Positions 24,535 through 32,680 of a DNA stretch of 34,412 nucleotides are shown here, in pieces. Made by a program: the position numbers and the translations under genes. The notes below the pieces were generated by a model that made no database searches, was not told where the DNA came from, and saw only the letters and a list, made by a program, of their open reading frames with translations. Position 1 is the first letter of the stretch, and each line of letters opens with the position of its first letter. The DNA is taken from NCBI GenBank assembly GCA_904397815.1, contig CAJFOT010000144.1:1-34412 (forward strand), read 5' to 3'. This DNA is from Candidatus Paralachnospira sangeri (GTDB lineage: Bacteria > Bacillota > Clostridia > Lachnospirales > Lachnospiraceae).

Positions 24535-24975
24535 ATGGGTGAGACGAATCATGATCACAGACATGACCACAGCCACAGACATTCTAGGCTTCACAGAAAA
24601 GCCGATGAGCCGGTCTGCCCTGTCTGCGGCTACAGCCATGAGGGAATGAAAATCGATGAGAAAGACGGTGTGGTAACAGTTGCCGGCGTGCGGATCGTAG
24701 AAGGCGACTATGATGCCCTGGAAGAACAGGCGATCACAGAGATGGAGATGCTGGCCCAGTGGGTAGAAAAGGAGGGCGGAATTGTAGGTCATATTAAAAC
24801 CTATCTGGAAGAAAGAGGTTCTGCCTCCACCCTGGCCTGTGTCGGACAGCACGTTCATGTGGCCAGGACAAAGGAAAGTAAGACAAATGTAATATTATCA
24901 GCCGTAATCCTCAATGTTGATGTCAGCAAAATAGAGTGCAGAGCGGCAGAATTTCTGGGGCGGATGATTCTGTAG
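24535..24975 (+). CDS. His-rich small protein with CxxC motif, unknown function
   Basis: I do not recognise the family. From the ATG at 24535 (after GAAGGTGAG) the protein has 146 residues. Residues 1-22 contain nine histidines in alternating His-Asp/His-Ser/His-Arg order, the pattern of metal-storage or metal-delivery tails. A CPVCGYSHEG knuckle follows near 29-38, then a predicted mixed alpha/beta domain, which includes a Glu-rich helix (EEQAITEMEMLAQWVEK) and a GQHVHVA strand. There is no signal peptide or membrane segment. The frame also stays open to 24505, which would overlap the DUF975 gene. A zinc or nickel binding chaperone or sensor is one reading; this is inference. Confidence 0.65.
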   Translation: MGETNHDHRHDHSHRHSRLHRKADEPVCPVCGYSHEGMKIDEKDGVVTVAGVRIVEGDYDALEEQAITEMEMLAQWVEKEGGIVGHIKTYLEERGSASTLACVGQHVHVARTKESKTNVILSAVILNVDVSKIECRAAEFLGRMIL

Positions 24976-25042
24976 ACGGGCTGCCGGCAGGCCCCGCCAG
25001 TCTTGGTCTGCGGCTGGCTGTGCCTGCCAGGCTGTGCAAGCT

Positions 25043-25068
25043 CCTGAACAAAAATATATTTTTACAGG
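25043..25068. terminator. AT palindrome between convergent genes
   Basis: AAAAATATATTTTT (25050-25063) is framed by CCTG and CAGG. It ends the plus-strand gene pair and overlaps the stop codon of the minus-strand phosphodiesterase gene. As a terminator it would be weak because its core is AT only. Confidence 0.35.
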
Positions 25069-25604
25069 CGCATCCTCTGTATCTCCCGACGATTCAGATC
25101 TTTGATAATAAATGTCTGGTTCTCATAGACCATGTAGCTGTGGGCGTTTCCGTTCTTGGGAATCGAAACGGAACCGGGATTGATGTAGATGTTTTCGCCT
25201 GCGGGTTCCATCGCCTGGATATGGGTGTGGCCGTGAATCAGCAGATCTCCGGGCTGAAGAGGGGGCATATTTTCCTTATTATATATATGACCATGGGTGA
25301 TAAACCACATGCGGCCGCCTTCAAAGATGGTCATATAGTCGGCCAGGATAGGAAAATTCAGAACCATCTGATCCACCTGCGCGTCACAGTTGCCCCGGAC
25401 ACAGAGGAGATGAGGCGCCATCTCATTGAGCAGGCGAATGACGCCTTTGGGGTTATAGCCCTCCGGCAGATCGTTGCGGGGGCCATGGTACAGCAGGTCT
25501 CCCAACAGGATTAGTTTATCAGCCTGTTCCTGATGATACAGTTCCAGGACACGGCTGCAGTATAACTCAGAACCGTGGATGTCTGAGGCGAACATTAATT
25601 TCAT
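25062..25604 (-). CDS. yfcE: YfcE/MJ0936-type metallophosphoesterase
   Basis: A 180-residue calcineurin-like phosphodiesterase. Metal ligands: FASDIHG (Asp8, His10), LLGDLLYHGPRN (Asp36), VRGNCD near 70, FITHGH near 102-107 and LLIHGHTHI near 119-127, all in the right order. E. coli YfcE hydrolyses phosphodiesters on model substrates; the cell substrate is unknown. On its strand GGAGGA stands 6 bases before the ATG. It lies 9 bases behind upp in the same direction, so the two form a small operon. Confidence 0.93.
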   Translation of the reverse strand: MKLMFASDIHGSELYCSRVLELYHQEQADKLILLGDLLYHGPRNDLPEGYNPKGVIRLLNEMAPHLLCVRGNCDAQVDQMVLNFPILADYMTIFEGGRMWFITHGHIYNKENMPPLQPGDLLIHGHTHIQAMEPAGENIYINPGSVSIPKNGNAHSYMVYENQTFIIKDLNRREIQRMRL

Positions 25605-25613
25605 AGATTCCTC

Positions 25614-26246
25614 CTATTTTGTTCCGAAGATTCTGTCGCCTGCGTCTCCCAGACCGGGGCAGATATATTTATTTTCATTCAACTCTCTGTCCAGGTGTCC
25701 GACATAGAGCTGTACATCCGGGTGTGCTTCTGTCAGCCGTTTGATACCCTCCGGCGCCGCGATAATGGACATAAATTTAATGGTTTTGCCGCCATGCTGT
25801 TTGATGAAGTCCACAGCAGCCACAGCGGAACCGCCGGTCGCCAGCATAGGATCCAGTACCACAATCGTTCTCTGATCGATGGGACTGGGCAGTTTGCAGT
25901 AATATTCGTGGGGTTCATGGGTTTCAGGGTCTCGATACAGGCCGATGTGGCCAACCTTTGCAGAAGGTACCAGAGCCAGGATGCCGCTGACCATGCCCAG
26001 ACCGGCACGCAGAATCGGGACAATAGCCAGTTTCTTACCGGCGATCATGGGGGTCATGCAGTCTTCCAGAGGAGTGGTGACAGGTACATCTTCGAGAGGC
26101 AGATCCCGGAGCGCTTCATAGCCCATCAGCATGGCGATCTCTTCGGTCAGCTTCCGAAACTCATTGGTTCCTGTGTTGACATCCCGCAGCTTGGAAATTT
26201 TGTGCTGAATCAACGGATGATCCAGGAATGTTACTTTTTCATTCAT
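25614..26246 (-). CDS. upp: Uracil phosphoribosyltransferase
   Basis: Converts uracil and PRPP to UMP in pyrimidine salvage. The 210 residues match the family. Signatures: [13 protein letters not shown] near 76-88, the PRPP loop [13 protein letters not shown] near 128-140, and the terminal [14 protein letters not shown] that binds uracil. AAGGAT precedes the ATG on the minus strand. A good promoter lies at 26315-26343. Works with the uracil permease at 18924. Confidence 0.97.
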   Translation of the reverse strand: MNEKVTFLDHPLIQHKISKLRDVNTGTNEFRKLTEEIAMLMGYEALRDLPLEDVPVTTPLEDCMTPMIAGKKLAIVPILRAGLGMVSGILALVPSAKVGHIGLYRDPETHEPHEYYCKLPSPIDQRTIVVLDPMLATGGSAVAAVDFIKQHGGKTIKFMSIIAAPEGIKRLTEAHPDVQLYVGHLDRELNENKYICPGLGDAGDRIFGTK

Positions 26247-26314
26247 ATCTATTCATCCTTTCATATGTAATATCATGTTGTCTGACAGAGGCTGATGAAT
26301 TTCGGCCCATATCC

Positions 26315-26343
26315 ATCATATACGAAAATTACTTCTGTGACAA
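26315..26343 (-). promoter_or_regulatory. Sigma-A promoter of upp-yfcE
   Basis: On the minus strand TTGTCA (26343-26338), a 17-base spacer and TATGAT (26320-26315). Confidence 0.72.
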
Positions 26344-26442
26344 TTCTTTTCGCTTTTTCCGGTGTATATTTTGGGGTGCGAATGCAGATTCTATGATTGA
26401 AAAATACAGCACTTTTATAACTGTATGCAGGAGGAATGAAAA

Positions 26443-27045
26443 ATGGAAATTTTAACCCCTAATCAGCATGGAAAAACCATTGAGAATCTGATGAGAGCCT
26501 TTGCCGGGGAGAGCCAGGCCCGGAATCGTTATGAGATTGCCGCTTCTCAGGCGAAAAAGGAGGGCCTGCCTGTGATACAGGCAATTTTTCAGTTCACGGC
26601 GAATCAGGAGAAAGAACACGCAGAAGTGTTCTATAAAAATCTGACCAGCCTGGCGGGAGAGACCATCCAGATCGACGGCAGCTATCCGGTGGATATCAGC
26701 TCCGATGTGTCCCAGCTTCTGAAATATGCCCAGCACAATGAATACGAAGAGCATGATGACGTGTACAAAAACTTCGGTGAGCAGGCCCGAAATGAAGGGC
26801 TGACAAAGATCGCCGATACTTTCTTTCGGATCGCGGAGATCGAGAAGATTCACGGAGACCGGTTCGGAAAATTTGCGGAATATATGGATCAGAACCAGCT
26901 GTTTATCTCCTCGGTGGAGACCGGCTGGATGTGTCTGAACTGCGGCTATGTCATCACCGGCAGGGAGGCACCGAAGAAGTGTCCTGCCTGTGATCACGCT
27001 CAGGGCTATTTCATCCGCCTGGAACTGGCGCCCTTTATTCACTGA
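26443..27045 (+). CDS. rbr: Rubrerythrin
   Basis: A non-heme diiron peroxidase that removes hydrogen peroxide in anaerobes. The diiron four-helix part shows AGESQARNRYE (Glu23), QEKEH (Glu56, His59) and EIEKIH (Glu134, His137); the rubredoxin-like C-terminus has CLNC (Cys164, 167) and CPAC (Cys180, 183). Length 200 is typical. AGGAGG precedes the ATG. I could not identify a clean promoter: a TTGAAA at 26397 is only 13 bases from TATAAC. No PerR box was recognised by eye. Confidence 0.96.
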   Translation: MEILTPNQHGKTIENLMRAFAGESQARNRYEIAASQAKKEGLPVIQAIFQFTANQEKEHAEVFYKNLTSLAGETIQIDGSYPVDISSDVSQLLKYAQHNEYEEHDDVYKNFGEQARNEGLTKIADTFFRIAEIEKIHGDRFGKFAEYMDQNQLFISSVETGWMCLNCGYVITGREAPKKCPACDHAQGYFIRLELAPFIH

Positions 27046-27089
27046 GCCTGTGCCGGCGGGCAGGACTGGCGGCATAAGGCCGGACCGAT

Positions 27090-28046
27090 TTGACCGCTGC
27101 GGAATATGATAAAGAAAAAGAAAGTTTATCATATATGTACAGTGAACTGAATCGATATGGACTGACAGGATATGGGGTGAATGTGGCTGTGCTGGATACA
27201 GGCATTGCCCCACATCCTGATTTTGATAACCGGATTATTCTCTTCCGGGATTTTGTCAGAGGAAAAAACAGGCCCTATGATGACAATGGGCATGGGACCC
27301 ATGTGGCGGGTATTATCGGCGGCAGCGGCGGTCTGTCTCAGGGGAGATTTCAGGGGATTGCGCCTGCCTGCGGGATTGCGGCGCTGAAGGTGCTGGACCG
27401 CAGAGGAAACGGCAGTCTGAAATGTGTTCTCTCCGGCATTCGGTGGCTGCTGGACCATTATCAGGAGTATGGGATACGGATTGTGAATATTTCAGTAGGA
27501 GCGATCCCCCGGGAGTCCGGGCAGAGCTCGGTGCTGATCCGTTCTGTGGAGCAGCTCTGGGAGGAGGGGCTGATCGTGACGGCGGCTGCCGGAAACAGAG
27601 GGCCGGGAAAGGGCTCTGTGACGACGCCGGGAATCAGCCGGAAGGTGATTACCGTAGGCTGTTATGACGATGTGAAGGCAGTGGAGGTGGGAGGAACAGT
27701 GATGTCAGATTATTCCGGCAGAGGACCTGTAGAAGAGACCTGTGTTATAAAACCGGAGGTGGTGGCCTCCGGTTCTCATATCGTATCCTGCAATGTGATG
27801 AGCAGGCATCATCCGAAACCTTATACAGTAAAGAGCGGGACATCGATGGCTACGCCCATTGTATCCGGCGCCATGGCCCTGCTGCTGGAAAAATACCCCC
27901 GGATGACCAACGGAGAGGCGAAGCTGCGCCTGTATCAGAGTTGCGATGACCTGGGCCTGCCCAAGAGCCATCAGGGCTGGGGCAGGCTGAATATCGAGCG
28001 GTTATTGTCTCTTCCCTATTCAGCCAGTTCTGTCCAGAGCTCATAG
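27090..28046 (+). CDS. Cytoplasmic S8 family serine protease (subtilase)
   Basis: A 318-residue subtilisin-like protease, similar to AprX/intracellular types because no signal peptide or propeptide is visible. Triad: Asp36 (AVLDTGI), His68 (NGHGTHVAG), Ser252 (KSGTSMATPIVSGA); oxyanion Asn169 (AAAGNRGPG). The C-terminus ends right after the last helix. The start is uncertain: TTG at 27090 has only a weak AAGG upstream, while ATG 27135 (MYSELNRYGLTG) also lacks a good ribosome site; both keep the full catalytic domain. It follows rubrerythrin by 44 bases and may be co-transcribed. Its last 31 bases overlap the end of the opposite ABC-F gene. Confidence 0.88.
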   Translation: MTAAEYDKEKESLSYMYSELNRYGLTGYGVNVAVLDTGIAPHPDFDNRIILFRDFVRGKNRPYDDNGHGTHVAGIIGGSGGLSQGRFQGIAPACGIAALKVLDRRGNGSLKCVLSGIRWLLDHYQEYGIRIVNISVGAIPRESGQSSVLIRSVEQLWEEGLIVTAAAGNRGPGKGSVTTPGISRKVITVGCYDDVKAVEVGGTVMSDYSGRGPVEETCVIKPEVVASGSHIVSCNVMSRHHPKPYTVKSGTSMATPIVSGAMALLLEKYPRMTNGEAKLRLYQSCDDLGLPKSHQGWGRLNIERLLSLPYSASSVQSS

Positions 28047-29929
28047 AGCTGGTCCAGCCGGGCGCGGATGTCCTCCTTTTCCCGGTTCAGCTCCATCAGC
28101 CGGGGCACGTCTGTATAGACTTCCTCCAGGGTCAGCAGCTGGTCGATTTCCCGGTCCCGTACTTCCAGATCGTTGATGGAGGCTTCTGTTTTCTTCAGAT
28201 CATTCTGGCGCTTCCGCTCCCGGGCCTGCTTTTCTTTGGCGGCCTTCCAGTCCTGTTTGGAGCTGCTTTCCCTGGGTTCAGGGGAGGCAGCCGTCTGGCT
28301 GCTGCCCAGATAAATGGCAGCCAGCTCTTCTTTTTTCTCCAGATAATAATCATAATTTCCGATATAGTTAATCAGCTGCTTTCCTGTCAGTTCCAGGATG
28401 CGGGTGGCGGTCTGATTGATAAAATAACGGTCATGAGAGACGAAGAGAACGGTGCCGGAATACCGGTTCAGCGCCTGCTCCAGAATCTCCTTCGACACGA
28501 TATCCAGATGGTTGGTGGGCTCATCCAGGATCAGAAAATTCGCTTCGGACAGCATCAGCTTTGCCAGAGAAAGGCGTCCCCGCTCGCCGCCGCTGAGATC
28601 CTTGACTCGCTTAAAGACATCATCGCCGGTGAAGAGAAAGGCGGCCAGGATATTGCGGACAGCAGTATTGTTCATGTCCGGATAGGTGTCCTGAAGCTCA
28701 TCGAAAAGGGTCTTGTCCATATGGAGAACCTGGTGTTCCTGGTCATAATAACCGATCTGCACCTTGGATCCCAGGGTGATGGCGCCGGCGTCGGGAGAGA
28801 TCAGGCCGTTAATCAGTTTCAGAATGGTGGTCTTGCCGGTTCCGTTGTCGCCGATGACTGCCACCCGTTCTCCCCGCTTGATTTCGAAATTCAGATCGCG
28901 AAAAAGGGGTTCCCCGGTGAAGCCCTTTGTCAGGCCGGTGACAGTCAGGACATCATTGCCGCTGACAACGCGGGGGGACAGTTCAATATGCATTTCGGCA
29001 TTGGCCTCTTTGGGTTTTTCCAGCACCTCGATCTTTTCCAGCATTTTCTCCCGGCTTTCCGCCCGTTTAATGGATTTCTCCCGGTTAAAGGATTTCAGTT
29101 TTGCGATAACCTCTTCCTGGTGGCGAATTTCCTGCTGCTGGTTCAGCCAGGCCTTCATCTGTACTTCCCGCATCTGGGCCTTTTTCTGTGCGTAATCGGT
29201 ATAATTGCCGGAAAATACAGTGACCTTTCCCTGGTCGATCTCGATGACTTTTGTCACGATCCGGTTCAGGAAGTACCGGTCGTGGGCCACGATGATGACG
29301 CTGCCGGGATAATTCATCAGGAAGGTTTCCAGCCAGGCGATGGAATTCAGATCCAGGTGGTTGGTGGGTTCGTCCAGCAGGATAATGTCCGGTTTTGATA
29401 AAAGGAGTTTGCCCAGAGATACCCGGGTTTTCTGGCCGCCGGAAAGAGAAGAAATTTTTTTGGAGAATTCTTCCTCGGTGAAGCCAAGACCTTTCAGGAC
29501 GCCGGTGATTTCACTCTGACAGGCATAGCCGTTTTTCTGCTCGAATTCCTGGCTGGACTTGGTATAGGCCTCCATCAGAGCGGAAAGCTCATCCTCCCCG
29601 GCCTGCTTCATCTGCTGCTCCAGCTGTCGGATGCGCTGTTCCAGCTGAAGGACATCCTTTTTGACCTCCATCAGCGCTTCATAGATGGTGTGTTCCCCCA
29701 GCACATCCTGGTGCTGGGCCAGATAACCGATGGTTTTTCCTTTTGCCAGGATCACCTCCCCGGAATCACAGGGCTCCAGCCCCATGATAATTTTCAGCAG
29801 GGTAGATTTCCCGGCGCCGTTGATGCCTACAATGGCGGCTTTTTCTCTTTCTTCTATGTGAAAGGAGCCGTCCGCAATCACAGGCTCGGTTCCGAATGAT
29901 TTATAAATATGGCTGCATGCTAAAATCAT
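28016..29929 (-). CDS. ABC-F family ATPase (YdiF/EttA-like)
   Basis: A soluble tandem ATPase of 637 residues without membrane segments, the ABC-F class that acts on ribosomes (translation factor or antibiotic protection). First half: GINGAGKST (35-43), LSGGQ (162-166), ILLDEPTNHLD (183-193). An interdomain linker with a Lys/Glu-rich coiled coil (about 245-310) follows. Second half: GDNGTGKTT (360-368), LSGGE (445-449) and a second DEPTNHLD. The C-terminal coiled coil (about 560-637) fits the YdiF/Uup type. Whether it confers drug resistance cannot be told; a housekeeping role is likelier given the context. Own promoter at 29968-29996. Confidence 0.93.
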   Translation of the reverse strand: MILACSHIYKSFGTEPVIADGSFHIEEREKAAIVGINGAGKSTLLKIIMGLEPCDSGEVILAKGKTIGYLAQHQDVLGEHTIYEALMEVKKDVLQLEQRIRQLEQQMKQAGEDELSALMEAYTKSSQEFEQKNGYACQSEITGVLKGLGFTEEEFSKKISSLSGGQKTRVSLGKLLLSKPDIILLDEPTNHLDLNSIAWLETFLMNYPGSVIIVAHDRYFLNRIVTKVIEIDQGKVTVFSGNYTDYAQKKAQMREVQMKAWLNQQQEIRHQEEVIAKLKSFNREKSIKRAESREKMLEKIEVLEKPKEANAEMHIELSPRVVSGNDVLTVTGLTKGFTGEPLFRDLNFEIKRGERVAVIGDNGTGKTTILKLINGLISPDAGAITLGSKVQIGYYDQEHQVLHMDKTLFDELQDTYPDMNNTAVRNILAAFLFTGDDVFKRVKDLSGGERGRLSLAKLMLSEANFLILDEPTNHLDIVSKEILEQALNRYSGTVLFVSHDRYFINQTATRILELTGKQLINYIGNYDYYLEKKEELAAIYLGSSQTAASPEPRESSSKQDWKAAKEKQARERKRQNDLKKTEASINDLEVRDREIDQLLTLEEVYTDVPRLMELNREKEDIRARLDQLYELWTELAE

Positions 29930-29967
29930 AGTATTACATCCCTTGCAATTATTTTGTCTTTGGCTAT

Positions 29968-29996
29968 AGTATAAACAAAAAGTACCGGCCTGGCAA
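29968..29996 (-). promoter_or_regulatory. Sigma-A promoter of the ABC-F gene
   Basis: On the minus strand TTGCCA (29996-29991), a 17-base spacer and TATACT (29973-29968). It is divergent to the rex promoter. Confidence 0.75.
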
Positions 29997-29999
29997 GAT

Positions 30000-30027
30000 G
30001 ATAAGTTTCCGGCAAGCCGATAAGTTT
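30000..30027. repeat. GATAAGTTT direct repeats between divergent promoters
   Basis: GATAAGTTT occurs at 30000-30008 and 30019-30027, 19 bases apart, just upstream of the rex promoter. They might be a regulator site. They do not match the known Rex operator (TTGTTAA with TTAACAA). Confidence 0.35.
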
Positions 30028-30038
30028 TTAATCAGTAT

Positions 30039-30067
30039 TTGACATAAAAAAAACAAAAGGTTATAAT
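30039..30067 (+). promoter_or_regulatory. Consensus sigma-A promoter of the rex operon
   Basis: A perfect TTGACA (30039-30044), a 17-base spacer and a perfect TATAAT (30062-30067). Confidence 0.9.
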
Positions 30068-30109
30068 AATAAAAAGTGTAAGACGGCATGAAAATAAGAG
30101 GGTGAACGG

Positions 30110-30751
30110 ATGGAACAAAAAGGTATTTCGAGTGCTGTTATCAAGCGGCTGCCCAGGTATCACCGATATCTGGATGAGCTGATGGAAGCAGGAGTGGAGC
30201 GGATTTCTTCTAATGAGCTCAGCAGAAGGATGCATGTGACAGCTTCTCAGATTCGTCAGGATCTGAATAATTTCGGCGGATTTGGCCAGCAGGGATATGG
30301 TTACAATGTAGAATATCTCTATAAAGAGATCAGCAAGATCCTGGGTTTGGATCAAATTCAGAATATGATTATAATTGGAGGAGGAAATATCGGCCAGGCG
30401 CTGGCAAAGTTTTCCAATTTCCAAAAGAGGGGATTTGTTACCATCGGTATATTTGACAATGATCCTAATATTATCGGGAAGAAGATAAATGACGTGCCAG
30501 TGATGGATATTCGGGAGCTGGAGAATTTTGTGGGCCAGCATGATGTGCGGATTGCGGTGCTGACGGTTCCCAAAAGCGCGGCGCCTCAGATTGCGGATCG
30601 GGTGGCGGCCTGCGGCATCCGGGCGATCTGGAATTTCGCCCATATTGACCTGCATATCAGTGATCAGGTTGTGATCGAAAATGTACATTTATCAGACAGT
30701 CTGATGCAGCTGTCCTACCGGCTGTCTACGCTGTCAGACGCGGATTCATAA
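30110..30751 (+). CDS. rex: Redox-sensing transcriptional repressor Rex
   Basis: Senses the NADH/NAD+ ratio and represses fermentation and anaerobic genes. N-terminal winged helix (1-80) with KRLPRYHRYLDELMEAGVER and the recognition part SNELSRRMHVTASQIRQDL; Rossmann domain from 85 with the GGGNIGQAL loop (90-98) and FDNDPNIIGKKI; C-terminal domain-swap helix. Length 213 is typical. The ribosome site is GAGGGTG. First gene of a run with acpS, nnr and alr. Confidence 0.97.
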   Translation: MEQKGISSAVIKRLPRYHRYLDELMEAGVERISSNELSRRMHVTASQIRQDLNNFGGFGQQGYGYNVEYLYKEISKILGLDQIQNMIIIGGGNIGQALAKFSNFQKRGFVTIGIFDNDPNIIGKKINDVPVMDIRELENFVGQHDVRIAVLTVPKSAAPQIADRVAACGIRAIWNFAHIDLHISDQVVIENVHLSDSLMQLSYRLSTLSDADS

Positions 30752-30764
30752 AAGCAGGAGGATA

Positions 30765-30797
30765 ATGGGACGGGGTGGATGCGCCCCGCCCGTATGA
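30765..30797 (+). CDS. Possible ten-residue leader ORF before acpS
   Basis: ATG at 30765 follows AGGAGG (30756-30761) by 3 bases and reads MGRGGCAPPV before a TGA whose bases overlap the ATG of acpS at 30794 (ATGA). The same stretch can fold as GGG(A)CGGGG with CCCCGCCC. This would explain why the best ribosome site lies too far from acpS. It may also be chance; no evidence of translation exists. Confidence 0.3.
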   Translation: MGRGGCAPPV

Positions 30798-31168
30798 TTA
30801 AAAAGATGATTTTAGGAATCGGCATAGATATGATTGAAATACCCCGTATTGAAAAGGCATGCGGAAAGGATGCCTTTCTTAAGCGATGCTATACGGACGC
30901 GGAAATCAGAATAACACAGCGGAACCCTGCCTCTCTGGCAGGGAATTTTGCTGTTAAGGAGGCAGTGTCCAAGGTATTCGGAACCGGTTTCCGGGGCTTT
31001 GGCCTGCGGGATATCGAAGTGCTCCGGGATGATCTGGGGAGGCCCTGGGTCAGGCTGTACGGCGGGGCGCTGGAACAGGCGGAGCGGATGGGAATCAGCC
31101 GGATTCATGTGTCGATTACCAATACAAAGGAGATGGCTGCGGCGGTGGCCGTGGGGGAAGGCGGATAA
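30794..31168 (+). CDS. acpS: Holo-[acyl-carrier-protein] synthase
   Basis: Attaches 4'-phosphopantetheine from CoA to ACP. Conserved parts: GIGIDMIEIPRIEKA with the Mg-binding Asp, GNFAVKEAVSKVFGTGFRGF with the Glu, and the end HVSITNTKEMAAAVAV. Start is unclear: ATG 30794, ATG 30806 (MILGIGID, the usual family start) or ATG 30779, none with a well-spaced ribosome site; the AGGAGG at 30756 is 32 or more bases before the first two. I chose 30794 because a ten-codon ORF ends on it. The stop overlaps the nnr start. Confidence 0.9.
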   Translation: MIKKMILGIGIDMIEIPRIEKACGKDAFLKRCYTDAEIRITQRNPASLAGNFAVKEAVSKVFGTGFRGFGLRDIEVLRDDLGRPWVRLYGGALEQAERMGISRIHVSITNTKEMAAAVAVGEGG

Positions 31169-32679
31169 TGATGAAATATGTGGTAAACGCGATGGAAATG
31201 AAGCATATCGACCAGTACACCATCGAAAAGGTGGGGATACCCTCTGTGGTGCTGATGGAGCGGGCAGCCCACGCTGTGGTCAGTGAGATCATGAAGGAAG
31301 TGCCGGCCGGCACCCTGCAGGACCGGCTCTGCGTGGTTCTGTGCGGGAAGGGAAATAATGGCGCCGACGGGCTGGCCGCGGCCAGGATGCTTCATATCAT
31401 AGGCATGAGGCCGGTGGTGTATTTTCCCGGAGAGGGCAGAGGCGAGGAATGGAGAACACAGTATCAGATCGTCAAAAATCTGAAGATTCCTGTCTGTGAC
31501 CTGAACGGACTGGAAGAAATCTTAAAAGAGGACAGGGCAGGGCTGATAGTGGACGCCCTGTTCGGCATAGGATTAAACAGGGGGATCGAGGGGGAGATGG
31601 CCCAGGTGATCGGCATGGCAAACCAGAGCCGGGCTTATCGGGCTGCAGTGGATATCCCCAGCGGCATTTCCGCCGATACCGGGGAGGTGCTGCAGATCGC
31701 CTTTAAAGCCGATCTGACGGTGACCTTCGGCAGCGTAAAGTTCGGCTGTCTGCTTTATCCCGGCAGCTATTACTGCGGGAAGACAGTGACGGCAGATATC
31801 GGCTTTCCGAAGGAGGCGTATGATTTTGTTAATCCCCGCTTTTTTACAAGAGATGCGTCAGAGGCACCGGTACTGCTTCCTGAGCGTCCGGCCAACGCCC
31901 ATAAGGGAACTTTCGGGCGTCTGACTGTGATTGCCGGAACCTACAATATGAGCGGCGCCGCCTACCTGGCTGCTCTGGCAGCCTACCGGATCGGCACCGG
32001 ACTGGTGCGGATTGTTACGCCCAGAGACAACAGAGGCATCCTCCAGATGGGGGTGCCGGAAGCCATTCTGACTACCTATGACCGGGAGGATTTTTCCCTG
32101 GAGCCGGTGATGGAAGCGATTCACTGGGCCGACGCCATCGTGGCCGGGCCGGGAATGGGGATTAACAGCTGCTCGAAGGCGATTGTGCGGGCCGTTCTGC
32201 AAGAGGCGATCTGCCCGGTAATCTTTGACGCGGACGCGCTGCGGATCATCGGGGACAGTGAAGGGCTGGAGCAGCAGCTGAAGGTCAGTCATGTAGTGAC
32301 GCCTCATCTGGGGGAGATGGCGGCTCTGAGCGGCAGAAAAATCCAGGAAATTGAAGAGGATCCTGTGATGGCAGCCAGAGAGTTCAGCCATATCTATCAG
32401 ACCAACTGTGTGTTGAAAGGAGCCAGAACAGTGGTCTCCAGAAGCGTGGGAAGGGATTATATCAATACCACCGGGAACTCCGGGATGGCTACCGCCGGAT
32501 CAGGAGATGTGCTGTCCGGCATTATCGGCGGCCTGATGGCCCAGGGAATGAGCCCATTTGACGCAGCCTGCGCCGGCGTTCTGATTCACGGCTGTGCCGG
32601 GGACCTGGCAGCGAAAAAGAAAGGAGAGCGGGCATTGATGGCTTCGGATCTGGCAGAAGCGCTGTGCCTGATCAGATAA
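31168..32679 (+). CDS. nnr: Bifunctional NAD(P)H-hydrate repair enzyme (epimerase + dehydratase)
   Basis: Repairs hydrated NADH and NADPH. The N-terminal YjeF_N epimerase (about 1-215) has CGKGNNGADGLAAARML at 59-75 and a DIPSGISADTGEV block; the C-terminal ribokinase-like ADP/ATP-dependent dehydratase (about 225-503) has HKGTFGRLTVIAGTYNMSGA and the nucleotide/catalytic NSGMATAGSGDVLSG, with Asp447. Length 503 matches the fused form. The ATG shares bases with the acpS stop (TAATG), so coupled translation is likely. Confidence 0.95.
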   Translation: MMKYVVNAMEMKHIDQYTIEKVGIPSVVLMERAAHAVVSEIMKEVPAGTLQDRLCVVLCGKGNNGADGLAAARMLHIIGMRPVVYFPGEGRGEEWRTQYQIVKNLKIPVCDLNGLEEILKEDRAGLIVDALFGIGLNRGIEGEMAQVIGMANQSRAYRAAVDIPSGISADTGEVLQIAFKADLTVTFGSVKFGCLLYPGSYYCGKTVTADIGFPKEAYDFVNPRFFTRDASEAPVLLPERPANAHKGTFGRLTVIAGTYNMSGAAYLAALAAYRIGTGLVRIVTPRDNRGILQMGVPEAILTTYDREDFSLEPVMEAIHWADAIVAGPGMGINSCSKAIVRAVLQEAICPVIFDADALRIIGDSEGLEQQLKVSHVVTPHLGEMAALSGRKIQEIEEDPVMAAREFSHIYQTNCVLKGARTVVSRSVGRDYINTTGNSGMATAGSGDVLSGIIGGLMAQGMSPFDAACAGVLIHGCAGDLAAKKKGERALMASDLAEALCLIR

Positions 32680-32680
32680 C

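Noticed and set aside
24936-25514. Plus-strand open frame across the convergent gap
   Set aside because: Most of it lies antisense to the phosphodiesterase gene, which has all its metal motifs.
26247-26442. PerR box before rubrerythrin
   Set aside because: No TTATAAT-N-ATTATAA-like palindrome was visible.
28433-29398. Plus-strand open frame opposite the ABC-F gene (321 codons)
   Set aside because: The ABC-F motifs on the minus strand are unmistakable; the opposite frame shows no family signature.
29930-30109. Rex operator in the rex-ABC-F gap
   Set aside because: No TTGTTAA/TTAACAA palindrome was found; the GATAAGTTT repeats do not match it.
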